Shown in pieces: positions 1 through 9,467 of a stretch of DNA of 64,000 nt. Each line of letters starts with the position of its first letter. The stretch's first letter is position 1. The notes below the pieces were generated by a model. That model was not told the DNA's origin, did not search any database, and saw nothing but the letters and a program-made list of their open reading frames with translations. Made by a program: the position numbers and the translations under genes. The stretch comes from Lactobacillus kalixensis DSM 16043 (GTDB lineage: Bacteria; Bacillota; Bacilli; Lactobacillales; Lactobacillaceae): contig NZ_AZFM01000005.1 in assembly GCF_001434335.1 (NCBI RefSeq), forward strand, positions 1 through 64,000. The letters are read 5' to 3'.

Positions 1-92
1 GTGATACATATCATTGCCAAGCTGCTTTTTCAATATACTTCAGTTTTTGACGCTTACCGCGAATCTCTATTCTTCACTCATTCATCCTCAAA

Positions 93-121
93 AAATAGCT
101 TCTCTAAACGAAAAGCTATTT
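93..121 (-). terminator. Rho-independent terminator of the EPS operon
   Basis: Nine-base arms (AAATAGCTT and AAGCTATTT) enclose an 11-base loop. On the minus strand the stem runs into a T-rich tail. It lies 12 bases past the stop of the flippase gene, so it probably ends the long exopolysaccharide transcript. Bases 1-92 hold no feature I can support. Confidence 0.7.
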
Positions 122-132
122 CAATATTTTAA

Positions 133-1563
133 TTACTTTTTAGAAAACTTATGTCCAACCAAACTCTTAGCCTGATCAATTAATGGTGCTCTCAGAACGA
201 AGACTAAAGCAACATAAATTAACGTACCTACGATTACTTCTATTCCCATCATTAACCAAGTATTTCTTAAATGTGTGTTCATCCAGAATACCGGTGCAAA
301 CATTATCACACTAGATAATAGGTACTTCCAACTTCCATGGAACAATTCTTTATAATTAAGTAGATTACGTACCACCCATAATTGGTACATAGTAACAGAA
401 ACTTCGGAAATAACGGTTGACCACATTGCTCCGTTAAGTCCCCATAAATGAATCAATGGAATATTAAGAATTAAGTTAACAACTGCACCTACAGTAACAG
501 AAATAGTAAATTCTTTATTCTTACCTAAAGGCAATAAATATTGAACACCAATCGCATTACTCCAAGCAATCATCAAAATCACAATTGATTCAATCATCAT
601 AGCTGGACCAACTGGACCATATCCTGGACCATAATACTTAGGAACTAAAGTTAAAGAAATTGCAGCAAGCCCAAACATCATTGGATAAGATACAGCAGAA
701 ACAAAGTCGAAAGACTTGTATAGCATTTGGTTTACTTTTTGCATATTACCTTTTGCCACAGCGTTGGCAACGTGTGGAAGCATTACAGTTCCTGTCGCAG
801 TTACTAAAGCCAATACTAATTTAACTAAATTATCTGAATATTGATAATATCCAGATGCAGTCTCACTTACCATTCCCCCAAGCATCGTCTTATTCAACTG
901 AACGTAAACTTGAGTAGCAATTTGAGGAATAAATAACTCAAACATTGGCAAGAAATGTTTCCAAGGATCTAATATATTAGCCTTAACTTTTGGTAAGTCC
1001 CGTTTTATATTAGGCCAAAGTGTTAAATTCCCTAATAAAGTCGAAACTGCCAAAACAATGATATATAAAGTTAAATCTTCTGGATTCTTAATTAGTAAGA
1101 AAATCGCAAGCATTGATACGATCTTTACAAAGGAATTCTTTAGAACAGTAACTTTAAAATCCTCGATTCCCTCATAAAACCACGAGATATCAAATGCCAC
1201 CGCAATTAAATTAATTGATTGTGCCAACATATATTCTGGTTGCCGGGTATAAAAGAGCATGAATAATTCAAACGCAATAAATGACGTTAAAGTCATAATT
1301 GTTTTAACAATTTGGATTTCCCAAAAAGTTTTGGCCATCTTATTACGATCGGCACGTACATAAGCAATCTGACGATTTCCATAATATCCAATACCCATAC
1401 TGGCAAAAAGAATAAAATATTGGATTATTGAATTAGTAAATGCATTAGCACCAACACCTTCTGGACGAAGGACACGTGCAACATATGCAGAAGTGATTAG
1501 TGGAACAATAATTGCTAGAACTTGATATCCTACATTATAAAGATAGTTCCTAACGACTCTCAT
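133..1563 (-). CDS. wzx: Wzx-type polysaccharide flippase (PST/MATE-like)
   Basis: This 476-residue protein is almost entirely hydrophobic, with about 12-14 predicted membrane segments spread over its length. It starts with a short basic segment (MRVVRNYLYNVGYQ) and carries the early G-V-G-A-N-A-F motif typical of polysaccharide-transport flippases. The family moves undecaprenyl-diphosphate-linked repeat units across the membrane for Wzy-dependent polymerisation. It is the last gene of the EPS operon, six bases after glf. Its base composition is closer to the housekeeping genes than to the AT-rich glycosyltransferases upstream. The start is the ATG at 1563. The family call is confident; the transported repeat unit cannot be read from sequence. 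Confidence 0.88.
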   Translation of the reverse strand: MRVVRNYLYNVGYQVLAIIVPLITSAYVARVLRPEGVGANAFTNSIIQYFILFASMGIGYYGNRQIAYVRADRNKMAKTFWEIQIVKTIMTLTSFIAFELFMLFYTRQPEYMLAQSINLIAVAFDISWFYEGIEDFKVTVLKNSFVKIVSMLAIFLLIKNPEDLTLYIIVLAVSTLLGNLTLWPNIKRDLPKVKANILDPWKHFLPMFELFIPQIATQVYVQLNKTMLGGMVSETASGYYQYSDNLVKLVLALVTATGTVMLPHVANAVAKGNMQKVNQMLYKSFDFVSAVSYPMMFGLAAISLTLVPKYYGPGYGPVGPAMMIESIVILMIAWSNAIGVQYLLPLGKNKEFTISVTVGAVVNLILNIPLIHLWGLNGAMWSTVISEVSVTMYQLWVVRNLLNYKELFHGSWKYLLSSVIMFAPVFWMNTHLRNTWLMMGIEVIVGTLIYVALVFVLRAPLIDQAKSLVGHKFSKK

Positions 1564-1568
1564 AAGAA

Positions 1569-2687
1569 TTATTCACCAAATTCAGCATTTACAGCTTCAA
1601 GAGCTGCATCAATCACTTGATCCATATTGTAATATTTGTATTGTCCTAAACGACCACCGAAAACAACTTTACTGCCTTCTTTTTTAGCTAATTCAGCATA
1701 CTTAGAATACATTTCATTATTACGGTCATTATTTACTGGGTAATAAGGCTCATCTCCACGCTTCCAATCTGCTGGATATTCACGAGTGATAATTGTCTTA
1801 TCCTTATCACCTTTTCCAAATTCAAAATGTTTATGTTCAATGACACGAGTATAAGGAATTTCAGCTTCAGTATAGTTGATTACAGCATTTCCTTGGTAAT
1901 TATCAACATTCTTTTCTTCTGTTTCAAAGCGAAGTGAACGATATTCAAGTTCACCTAATTGATAATCAAAGAACTTATCAATCATGCCAGTGTAAACAAC
2001 TTTGTCATAGTTATTTAGATACTCATCCTTCTTGTCAAAGAAATCAGTATTTAACTCTACTGTGATATTAGGATTGTCCAACATCTTTTCAACCATTTTA
2101 GTATAACCACCAATTGGAATACCTTGATAATCATCATTAAAGTAGTTGTTATCATAAACTAAACGAACTGGAAGCCGTTTAATAATAAATGCTGGAAGTT
2201 CAGTAGCTTTTCTTCCCCATTGCTTTTCGGTATAGCCTTTAATTAATTTCTCGTAAATATCTCGACCAATCAAAGAAATAGCTTGTTCTTCTAAGTTTTG
2301 TGGTTCTTTTCCTGCCATTTCTTGACGTTGTTCATTAATCTTATCCATAGCTTCTTGTGGAGTTTTTACTCCCCACATTTCACTGAAGGTATTCATATTG
2401 AAAGGTAGGTTATACATATGTCCCTTGTAATTAGCAACAGGACTATTAGTATAACGGTTAAAGTCAGCAAATTGATGTACATAATCCCAAACTTTTTTAT
2501 TTGATGTATGGAAGATATGTGCACCATATTGATGAACTTGAATTCCATCTACTTCTTTAGTATAAATATTCCCTGCAATATGATCTCTTCTTTCAATAAC
2601 TGTAACTTTGTTACCACGCTTTGCAGCCTCATGAGCAAATACTGCTCCAAATAGACCTGAACCTACTATTAAATATTTACTCTTCAT
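1569..2687 (-). CDS. glf: UDP-galactopyranose mutase
   Basis: The 372-residue protein has the N-terminal FAD-binding motif of the Glf family (YLIVGSGLFGAVFAHEA) followed by the signature YGAHIFHT near residue 55. The length is normal for bacterial Glf. The enzyme interconverts UDP-galactopyranose and UDP-galactofuranose using reduced FAD as a nucleophile. Its place in the EPS operon between wzy and wzx implies that the exported polysaccharide contains galactofuranose, so one of the nearby glycosyltransferases should be a Galf transferase. The gene is six bases upstream of wzx and is probably cotranscribed with it. Confidence 0.95.
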   Translation of the reverse strand: MKSKYLIVGSGLFGAVFAHEAAKRGNKVTVIERRDHIAGNIYTKEVDGIQVHQYGAHIFHTSNKKVWDYVHQFADFNRYTNSPVANYKGHMYNLPFNMNTFSEMWGVKTPQEAMDKINEQRQEMAGKEPQNLEEQAISLIGRDIYEKLIKGYTEKQWGRKATELPAFIIKRLPVRLVYDNNYFNDDYQGIPIGGYTKMVEKMLDNPNITVELNTDFFDKKDEYLNNYDKVVYTGMIDKFFDYQLGELEYRSLRFETEEKNVDNYQGNAVINYTEAEIPYTRVIEHKHFEFGKGDKDKTIITREYPADWKRGDEPYYPVNNDRNNEMYSKYAELAKKEGSKVVFGGRLGQYKYYNMDQVIDAALEAVNAEFGE

Positions 2688-2702
2688 TAGTACTCTCGCT
2701 TT

Positions 2703-3869
2703 TTAAAAACTTAAACTTGGAACTCTAGAATATGTCTGTATGTACCAATATCCAAACATCATGATAGAAAATATTATAGAAGCATACCGATAAAAATATA
2801 CACTACTTTTATATACAACATTATAGTTTAATTCAGAAATATTTGAGAATAATTTAACTTTTATAGGAACACTCATAAATAATAATAAAATTATTGATCT
2901 TAAATAAACTTGCATATTTAAAAATGATCCAATTGTAAATAGCAATACAATAATATACATTTGTAAATATATTTGGTTAATTTGTTTACTCATTCTAATT
3001 AAATAAAAAAGGAGCAATTCAATTATTAAATATACAAGGATTAATGTCGTAAAAAGTATTTCTCGATTTGTAGCATGTGCATCATAATTACTTTGGCCAT
3101 AAAAGTAATTATCCGCTCTCTCAATCAAAGGTGAAATAAAAGAAATACTATTAAAAAACGATAATATTACTGGTGTAAAAAATGTATATATAAGTGCTCC
3201 TAGTTTAGTAAAGAAAATAATCCATCTATTCTTAGACAATAAAATTATTCTAAAAATAATAAATGGAATAACTGCCGGATGAAATGCATATGCAATTAAG
3301 TATGCCATCCAACATAAAAATTTATATTTTTTATTTAGAGTATTTACGTCAACGAAAAAGGCTAATGCAAAAATATCAAAGGCTAAAAAATTTCTTACAC
3401 CCTCAACTTCAAAAAACAAATTAAAAATCATTAAAACAATAAGTTGAGTAATCACTCCTACCATATTATTGGTTACCTTATATTTCTCTAAACTTTTTAC
3501 AACCAATAAAGCTAAAAGAAATACAAACAAAACTATTGTTACATAAAAAAAGATTCCATTATTACTAAAAAAGCTCAGCAACCATATGTATATTACAACT
3601 ATTGGTTGATTTGCATAAACAGATTCACTCATTCCCCATTGTAGCCCATTAAATACACCGGAACTATTTAATGACCTTATTATATCCAATAAATTACTAA
3701 ACCGAATTGTATCCCAAGTAGAAAAGGGTGCTGGTTTTACAAAAAAAGCAGGAATGGCAATAAAAAAAGCAGATAAAAGCAGATATCGTTTTCTTAATGG
3801 ATTACTACAAAAAAAACCAAATATTAAAAATATGACTAATACAATCCCATAAGCTATTCCAAAATTCAT
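2703..3869 (-). CDS. wzy: Wzy-type polysaccharide polymerase (EpsG-like)
   Basis: A 388-residue integral membrane protein with roughly 10 hydrophobic segments. A large exposed loop near residues 45-85 contains the PAPFSTWDTIRF stretch, which resembles the WDxxRY-like loop of EpsG-family polymerases. Such proteins join lipid-linked repeat units outside the membrane, and a polymerase is expected between the transferases and wzx in a Wzx/Wzy locus. A good ribosome site (AGGAG, seven bases before the ATG at 3869) supports the start. The gene is very AT-rich, as is normal for serotype-specific polymerases. Assignment rests on topology and context because these proteins share little sequence. Confidence 0.75.
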   Translation of the reverse strand: MNFGIAYGIVLVIFLIFGFFCSNPLRKRYLLLSAFFIAIPAFFVKPAPFSTWDTIRFSNLLDIIRSLNSSGVFNGLQWGMSESVYANQPIVVIYIWLLSFFSNNGIFFYVTIVLFVFLLALLVVKSLEKYKVTNNMVGVITQLIVLMIFNLFFEVEGVRNFLAFDIFALAFFVDVNTLNKKYKFLCWMAYLIAYAFHPAVIPFIIFRIILLSKNRWIIFFTKLGALIYTFFTPVILSFFNSISFISPLIERADNYFYGQSNYDAHATNREILFTTLILVYLIIELLLFYLIRMSKQINQIYLQMYIIVLLFTIGSFLNMQVYLRSIILLLFMSVPIKVKLFSNISELNYNVVYKSSVYFYRYASIIFSIMMFGYWYIQTYSRVPSLSF

Positions 3870-3894
3870 AAACTTACTCCTAATTTTTTTATTA

Positions 3895-4665
3895 CTATAT
3901 TTGTGCTATTTTTTTATTAAGACTTATTATTTTGGATTTCATTTTTTCTTTTAAGCTAGGCTTATCAGTCATATAAACAGGAACTTCTTTTACCTTTAAA
4001 TTCTTATGATGTACCCAAACATTTATTAATCTTTCGGCAACAAAACCATACATTCTCTTGTTGTAGTCATCATATATAGATAAGTCTACTTCTTTTTCTA
4101 AGGCATTTAATATTTGAAACAACCATTCAAAATATTCATCTAATACTTCTTTTCGACCTATAAACATATTAAACACATATCCTGTTTTTTCTCTACTAAA
4201 CCAGTCAAAATCACTCAAATAAGTTGGAAAGTTTTCTTTAATATAATCTCTACATAAAGTCCAGACTAATGGATCATGTTGATCGCCAAAAAATTGAGCA
4301 GCCGTTTTATTAGAAAAAACGTTTGGATTTCTTTTAGGCATAATAATATCATACCTTGCTAATATTTCTTTTATATCATTTTCTGACAATAGATTAAGAG
4401 CATTTTCACTCTTCACAAAGAATCTACGATAATGATCTAACCCAATAATATCCGAAGTAGAATTCTTCCATATCCAATATATCCCAGTTAATTCACAAAA
4501 AGATTTATTTTTTGAAGAGATATTATTTCCTGTATCATCTTTAAGAGAATCAGCATTTCCTTTATTTCCTAACGCTGCACCCAAAAGTAAATCTTTGTAT
4601 ATATGCTCTTTTTTTATTTTTAATTCATATGATTTATGCGTAACAATATATATAGTTGTTGTCAT
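3895..4665 (-). CDS. DUF4422 capsular polysaccharide glycosyltransferase
   Basis: This 256-residue protein has the layout of DUF4422 glycosyltransferases: an early TTTIYIVTHK strand, a middle ELTGIYWIWKN segment and the D-H-Y-R-R-F-F motif near residue 85. Members of this family occur in capsule and EPS loci, and some act as galactofuranosyl- or galactosyltransferases. The adjacent glf makes a Galf-transferase role plausible, but this is inference. The start at 4665 is preceded by an AAGGGA ribosome site. No membrane segment is evident, so the enzyme should act at the cytoplasmic face on lipid-linked acceptors. Confidence 0.8.
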   Translation of the reverse strand: MTTTIYIVTHKSYELKIKKEHIYKDLLLGAALGNKGNADSLKDDTGNNISSKNKSFCELTGIYWIWKNSTSDIIGLDHYRRFFVKSENALNLLSENDIKEILARYDIIMPKRNPNVFSNKTAAQFFGDQHDPLVWTLCRDYIKENFPTYLSDFDWFSREKTGYVFNMFIGRKEVLDEYFEWLFQILNALEKEVDLSIYDDYNKRMYGFVAERLINVWVHHKNLKVKEVPVYMTDKPSLKEKMKSKIISLNKKIAQI

Positions 4666-4702
4666 TCGTATATATCCCTTTATACTTTTATACTTTCATT
4701 AT

Positions 4703-5665
4703 TTATATATTATTCTCTAAAACTTTTTTATATTTTTTCATAGAATCATCAAATACATCATTTTTATCATGTAATTTAAAGTCCTTCATTGTTCTCATAT
4801 TTAAAGAATCAGCTTCTCCCCTATTCTTTTTACTTACATATTCACTTTTAGATTTAGTAAAATAATGATTTATTCTTAATGGAGCATTGGGATTATATTC
4901 AGTAAAAGGCGAATCTATTTTTTTATAGGACAAATTTATTTCATAATATCCATATCTATATTGAACTATATGTGGATTTAATATTCCTGCTACTTTTCGT
5001 GGATCACAAATAGTTTTAACGTGTCGATTTACATCAAAATCATATTTACTTCTATAATAAAAGCGTTGCGTTACCAAACCATCAGTTTTGTTTTTTTGCC
5101 CACCCGAACCGAAAATAAGCCAATTAATTCCTAATCCACCAATATGATCGTTAGAAGTCATATATTTATCTATAATTGAATAAATATCTTTACCATTTAT
5201 AGGAAATAAAAACTCATCTGCGTCTAATATTGCTAAATATTTACTTTCTTCTCTAGCGATTTTTAACGCATCATTATATGCATCCAATTGACGTGCTCGT
5301 CCTGGTATTTTAATATATCTTATTAATCCGCTTTTAATGTACTTCTTTATTTTATTATAGGTACCGTCGGTACTATCATTATCGTAAATATACATTCTTC
5401 TAAAGCCCAACATTTTATAGTATTCAATCCATTCTACTATATAAGGACCTTCATTTTTTACAATTAAAGCAACCGAAAGTTTATATTTAGGAACATTATA
5501 CTTTTTATTAAATAGTAGTGAAATCAAACCAACAGGACTCAACAATAAAGCTATGCTTTTTTTGATTTTAACATTTGAGCATTTATTTCCTAAATTGATA
5601 TAAAAAGGGAAGGTAGATACACGCCCCATACCTTTTTTTATAATGTTAATAATTTGACTACTCAT
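4703..5665 (-). CDS. Glycosyltransferase family 92-like protein (DUF23)
   Basis: The core reads VALIVKNEGPYIVEWIEYY followed by a YDNDSTDGT strand and an ILDADEFLF metal-binding motif. This is the pattern of GT92/DUF23-type transferases with a GT-A fold and a DxD-like site. I place the start at the ATG at 5665 because AGGGGA sits five to six bases upstream; a further in-frame ATG at 5680 lacks such a site. The start overlaps the stop of the upstream transferase by eight bases, indicating translational coupling. The sugar and linkage are unknown. It is AT-rich like its operon neighbours. Confidence 0.8.
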   Translation of the reverse strand: MSSQIINIIKKGMGRVSTFPFYINLGNKCSNVKIKKSIALLLSPVGLISLLFNKKYNVPKYKLSVALIVKNEGPYIVEWIEYYKMLGFRRMYIYDNDSTDGTYNKIKKYIKSGLIRYIKIPGRARQLDAYNDALKIAREESKYLAILDADEFLFPINGKDIYSIIDKYMTSNDHIGGLGINWLIFGSGGQKNKTDGLVTQRFYYRSKYDFDVNRHVKTICDPRKVAGILNPHIVQYRYGYYEINLSYKKIDSPFTEYNPNAPLRINHYFTKSKSEYVSKKNRGEADSLNMRTMKDFKLHDKNDVFDDSMKKYKKVLENNI

Positions 5666-6518
5666 ATAATCCCCTATCATGATACTTACTTAACCCCAAA
5701 CCCGCTCTGATGCCTCGGGCTATTGAACAAAACTTCTTTAACTTATTTTTTTCAAAAATAATAATATGAATTTGCACTTTACATTGTTGTAAAACCTTGA
5801 TACATACATTTTCTTCAGTGGGATATTTTCTTGCAGTATAGATACTATTTCGAGCATTATAAAAATATCTAATGGCAGGGTAATTAGGCGTATATATCTT
5901 CTTTCTCAAAAAAACACTAAACGTAGCTTTTCCCATTTCTTGTAATAATCCCTTATAATTTAATTCATACGTTTTATATCCTGCTTTTCTTAAAGCGCAG
6001 CAAACTTCATTGTCTACCCAATCTATAAATAGTTTTCCATCGAACCCATTTATTTTTTTTAACGCTTCTAAATTAATTAAAGTACCTGAAGTTATACAAT
6101 ATTTTACCTCTTTCACACTACAATCATTAAATGTAATATTATCATCTTTTATATTTCGATCTACCCTTTTACAACTTATCTGGCCCAAATGTGGCAAGTT
6201 TAACTTTTTTTTATACTGAGCGATTAAATTAGGATAAACTACAGAATCCTGATCTAAAGTTAACAACCATTTATATTTGTTTTTTATAGCATATCTGGCT
6301 ATTTCATTTAAGGCTTGAGCAATTCCGATATTTTTCGATGAAGTTAATAAAACAGATTCAGAATTAATACCTGCAACCATAATTTTAATTTCTGAAATAT
6401 TTTTTGAACCATTATCAAAAAATATTATTTCATCAACTTGAGATTCAATTGCTGAAACATTTTCTTTTAATCTATTTATATCGGGGTTAAACAATACAAT
6501 TCCTGCAGTTACTTTCAT
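5658..6518 (-). CDS. GT2 family glycosyltransferase, rhamnosyltransferase-like
   Basis: The 286-residue protein opens with VTAGIVLFNPDINRLKENV and has the GT-A features FFDNGS, LLTLDQDSV (the DxD motif) and TSGTLINLEALKKINGFDG. This is the layout of bacterial rhamnosyltransferases of glycosyltransferase family 2. It is similar along its whole length to the gene at 7478-8317, including LDQDS, SGTL and the D-W-V-D-N-E motif, so the two look like diverged copies. It overlaps the next gene by eight bases. The donor sugar is a guess from family likeness; no dTDP-rhamnose genes occur in this window. Confidence 0.82.
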   Translation of the reverse strand: MKVTAGIVLFNPDINRLKENVSAIESQVDEIIFFDNGSKNISEIKIMVAGINSESVLLTSSKNIGIAQALNEIARYAIKNKYKWLLTLDQDSVVYPNLIAQYKKKLNLPHLGQISCKRVDRNIKDDNITFNDCSVKEVKYCITSGTLINLEALKKINGFDGKLFIDWVDNEVCCALRKAGYKTYELNYKGLLQEMGKATFSVFLRKKIYTPNYPAIRYFYNARNSIYTARKYPTEENVCIKVLQQCKVQIHIIIFEKNKLKKFCSIARGIRAGLGLSKYHDRGLYE

Positions 6519-6528
6519 TAATCTCCTC

Positions 6529-7494
6529 TTATTCTTTATCCTTTAAAAGTGAATTTAACCTGCAACAAAATAATACATCGTAAGCAAATGTACGTAATCC
6601 ATAGGTACTATGAATATTATTTTTTATTAAGAAATTCAGTCTAAATAAGGCACTTTTATGTCTACATGAAATTAGTCTTTTTATAACTTCAATATCTTTA
6701 TTTGAGATAAAATTCTTATAAGTTTCAAAAAAATCAGTTATTTGTAAATATGTTTGAACTACAAGTTTTTTCTGTTTCTTCACAATTCCTTTTTGAAAAA
6801 TCTTTTTTAAAGTACTTCCATTTTTTCCTGCTCCGACAGCATTATCACCATGTTGTCTATATAAGATCAACCTATCATTTAAAAAAGTTATTTTCCCACA
6901 AAATTGTGCAATTAATGCTATCCACCAGTCATGCATCATAATTTCTTTATAATTAGTTGTATATTTAATTGTGAGATCTCTCAAAGTTTTATTAATCAAC
7001 ATTACACAACCAGGCATATCATTAGTTATACATCTACTGTAACCCGTTACAGTCCCAACCAAACTATTAAAATTATTATCTATTGGATTTAAACTACTAT
7101 CTACACATTGCAAATTACAATATACCAAGTTAGGTTTTTTGTTATCTTGATTAAGTATTTCCCTTATCATTAGCTCTAACTTGTTTTTTTTCCAAAAATC
7201 ATCTTGGTCACAAAAAAAATAGAAATCTGCTTCTACTTCTTTTAATAAAGTTAAAAATGATTTCATCGGTCTTAATCTTTTCATATTATCGGATATCAAA
7301 TGTATCCTATTGTCTTTTTTTTCGAAACGATTAATAATAGATAAAGTTTTATCCGTAGAGCCATCATCTCTTATATATAGTGTCCAATCCTTGAAAGTCT
7401 GATTACATATAGAATTTATTTGTTCCTCTATAAAACGCTCACCATTAAAAGTTGCCATCAAAATTGCTACATTTACTTTATTTTCTGTGTTCAT
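6529..7494 (-). CDS. GT2 family glycosyltransferase
   Basis: The protein begins VNVAILMATFNGERFIEEQI and continues with YIRDDGSTDKT and FFCDQDDFW, the nucleotide-binding and DxD motifs of family 2 GT-A transferases. Later motifs are MPGCVMLINK and MHDWWIALIAQ. I favour the ATG at 7494 because GGGGA lies seven bases before it; an in-frame ATG at 7524 also exists and would overlap the upstream gene more deeply. The length of about 320 residues suits the family. The role is to add one sugar to the EPS repeat unit; specificity is unknown. Confidence 0.83.
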   Translation of the reverse strand: MNTENKVNVAILMATFNGERFIEEQINSICNQTFKDWTLYIRDDGSTDKTLSIINRFEKKDNRIHLISDNMKRLRPMKSFLTLLKEVEADFYFFCDQDDFWKKNKLELMIREILNQDNKKPNLVYCNLQCVDSSLNPIDNNFNSLVGTVTGYSRCITNDMPGCVMLINKTLRDLTIKYTTNYKEIMMHDWWIALIAQFCGKITFLNDRLILYRQHGDNAVGAGKNGSTLKKIFQKGIVKKQKKLVVQTYLQITDFFETYKNFISNKDIEVIKRLISCRHKSALFRLNFLIKNNIHSTYGLRTFAYDVLFCCRLNSLLKDKE

Positions 7495-8317
7495 TGTATT
7501 TCCCCAACCTTTTATTTTTTGCATCCTTTATACCTTTAGAGAAATATTGAAAGTACTTCTTTTTGTCATCAAATAATAATAGTATTTTTAACCATTTAAT
7601 CAACAAATTAATGTATAAAGTTACATCATTGTATTTTCTAGCCGTCCAAAATAAATTTCGAGCTTGATAATAATATCTCACAGGAGATGCAACTCCATAT
7701 TTTAATCTTATAGGTCCCATTTTCAACATCCGAGTTGTAGCCGGTTGATGGTCTAAAACGGCTGAATTTATACGAACTAATTGCAGTTCAGCACTATTCA
7801 TTCTTAAAAAATATTCATAATCAACAACATCTAGAAACAGATTCTCATTAAAATATCCTATTTTTTGAAATGTACTGCGTTTAAATAACGTTCCTGATTG
7901 CATAGATAGCTTTACTTTTTCCCATCCAAGGGTAGGTTCTTGAGGATTTCTATCAGTATTATACTGACACGTCAATGCTCCTATGTTCTCTCTATTCCAC
8001 TTATTAAAAAAGGATAAATAAGAATTAATTAAACTGACTGATATATTACTATCCTGATCCATAGTTAAAATATATTTTTCATATGATTCCTTTATTCCCT
8101 TATTTAGAGCATATGCAATACCTAAATTATCTAATAATGGGATATACTTTACGTAAGATAAATCTTTAAATAATTCTTGATTATTTTTTGATGAGTTGTC
8201 TACAAGAATTACATGATTTACTAGTCCTTTATAACCAGCTATTGTTTTATAAACTTGACTATCAGGATTATACAATACTACTATTGCCACTATTTCTTTT
8301 TTAGTTATCACAAACAT
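7478..8317 (-). CDS. GT2 family glycosyltransferase, rhamnosyltransferase-like
   Basis: A 279-residue GT-A protein with IVAIVVLYNPDSQVYK, LVDNSSKN, ILTMDQDSN and QSGTLFKRSTFQKIGYF motifs. These match the order seen in the gene at 5658-6518, so the operon holds two diverged copies of one transferase type. The C-terminal part (RYYYQARNLFWTARKY) is shared too. The annotated ATG at 8317 has its GAGG ribosome site only a few bases away; a GTG at 8311 would have better spacing, so the exact start is uncertain. It overlaps the following transferase gene slightly. Confidence 0.82.
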   Translation of the reverse strand: MFVITKKEIVAIVVLYNPDSQVYKTIAGYKGLVNHVILVDNSSKNNQELFKDLSYVKYIPLLDNLGIAYALNKGIKESYEKYILTMDQDSNISVSLINSYLSFFNKWNRENIGALTCQYNTDRNPQEPTLGWEKVKLSMQSGTLFKRSTFQKIGYFNENLFLDVVDYEYFLRMNSAELQLVRINSAVLDHQPATTRMLKMGPIRLKYGVASPVRYYYQARNLFWTARKYNDVTLYINLLIKWLKILLLFDDKKKYFQYFSKGIKDAKNKRLGKYNEHRK

Positions 8318-8335
8318 AACCTCAATATAACTAAA

Positions 8336-9457
8336 TCAATCTAATAACAATTGATACATACTATTTGTTTCATACCCCACCCTTTTAGCATTATATTTTT
8401 CTTCAACCACATGCTGTTCATTTTTGATCATATCTTGTTTAAACCTAGTATCTATAACCATTTTTTTAATAATCTTAGCAATTAATTGAATATTATCTTT
8501 ATCAACTAACATACCATTCACGCCATCACGTATAATGTCAGGAATAGCATCAACGCTAGTGGCTATAATAGGAACGCCACAAGCCATATATTCTGGGAGA
8601 ACTAATCCAAAACCTTCCCATCTAGATAATAGCATTCCTACATCCATAATCTTCATGTAAGTTGTAGGATTATCTACCCAACCAGTTATCAAGAATGATG
8701 AACTAAGATTATATTGATTAATTAAATCTTCAATTTTATCTCGCAATTCACCATCCCCAACCATTAAAAAGAATGCATTAGGCATCTTTTCTTTGATTAA
8801 CTTTGCAGCTTTTACAAAGATATCTGGAGCCTTTTGCTTAGATAGTCTACCTACCATACCTACAACAAATGCATCTTTAGGAATGCCTAATTGAGTTCTA
8901 CTCATAGGAAATGTCTTTTCTATCTCTTCTATATCAATTCCGTTATAAATCACTTTCAGTTTACGTAACTTACAAATTTTTTCTCTAAGAGCCGACTCTC
9001 GTTCGGCATCAGAAATGCAGACAATTTTGTTACAAAAATGAGCAGAAATCTTCTCTACCCATCTATACATTTCTTTCTTTTTAGCAGATTGTTGCATATT
9101 AAATGCCCATCCGTGAGGATTATAGATAACCTTATTCTTCAATCCTAGATCCGCAATTCTAGCTAATGCACCTGCTTTGCTAGAATGAGCATATACAATA
9201 TCTGGCTTTAACTGTTTTATAATTGATCTTAACTTTTTTTCGACTTTTAAATCACTTTTTGGATCAATATTATGCGCCATCTCTAAGACTATTACTCGAT
9301 TAGTTATATTCTTAAACTTTTCAGGATCATAATTTTGAGAACATACTAAAATATTCTCTACTTTATCGTCATCATTATATTTAAATAGTGTTTCTAAATA
9401 TCTTTCTACTCCACCAGCGGCTTCTGCTACATGGAGAACTCTAATTTTTTTATCCAT
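8336..9457 (-). CDS. GT4 family glycosyltransferase
   Basis: The protein has the two-domain GT-B layout of family 4. The N-terminal domain begins IRVLHVAEAAGGVERYLETL and contains DIVYAHSSKAG. The C-terminal domain has VGMVGRLSKQKAPDIF and the E-x7-E nucleotide-sugar motif within EGFGLVLPEYMACGVPI. I choose the ATG at 9457 because a strong GGGAGG site lies just upstream and because a longer reading frame to 9499 would overlap the priming-transferase gene. It follows the priming enzyme directly, the usual position for the transferase adding the second sugar. The donor is unknown. Confidence 0.87.
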   Translation of the reverse strand: MDKKIRVLHVAEAAGGVERYLETLFKYNDDDKVENILVCSQNYDPEKFKNITNRVIVLEMAHNIDPKSDLKVEKKLRSIIKQLKPDIVYAHSSKAGALARIADLGLKNKVIYNPHGWAFNMQQSAKKKEMYRWVEKISAHFCNKIVCISDAERESALREKICKLRKLKVIYNGIDIEEIEKTFPMSRTQLGIPKDAFVVGMVGRLSKQKAPDIFVKAAKLIKEKMPNAFFLMVGDGELRDKIEDLINQYNLSSSFLITGWVDNPTTYMKIMDVGMLLSRWEGFGLVLPEYMACGVPIIATSVDAIPDIIRDGVNGMLVDKDNIQLIAKIIKKMVIDTRFKQDMIKNEQHVVEEKYNAKRVGYETNSMYQLLLD

Positions 9458-9467
9458 AGGGTCCTCC

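Noticed and set aside
1-92. Short minus-strand frame resembling a protein end (KRQKLKYIEKAAWQ) at the left edge
   Set aside because: Too short, preceded by a stop and cut by the window edge; it could be a transposase remnant but nothing supports it.
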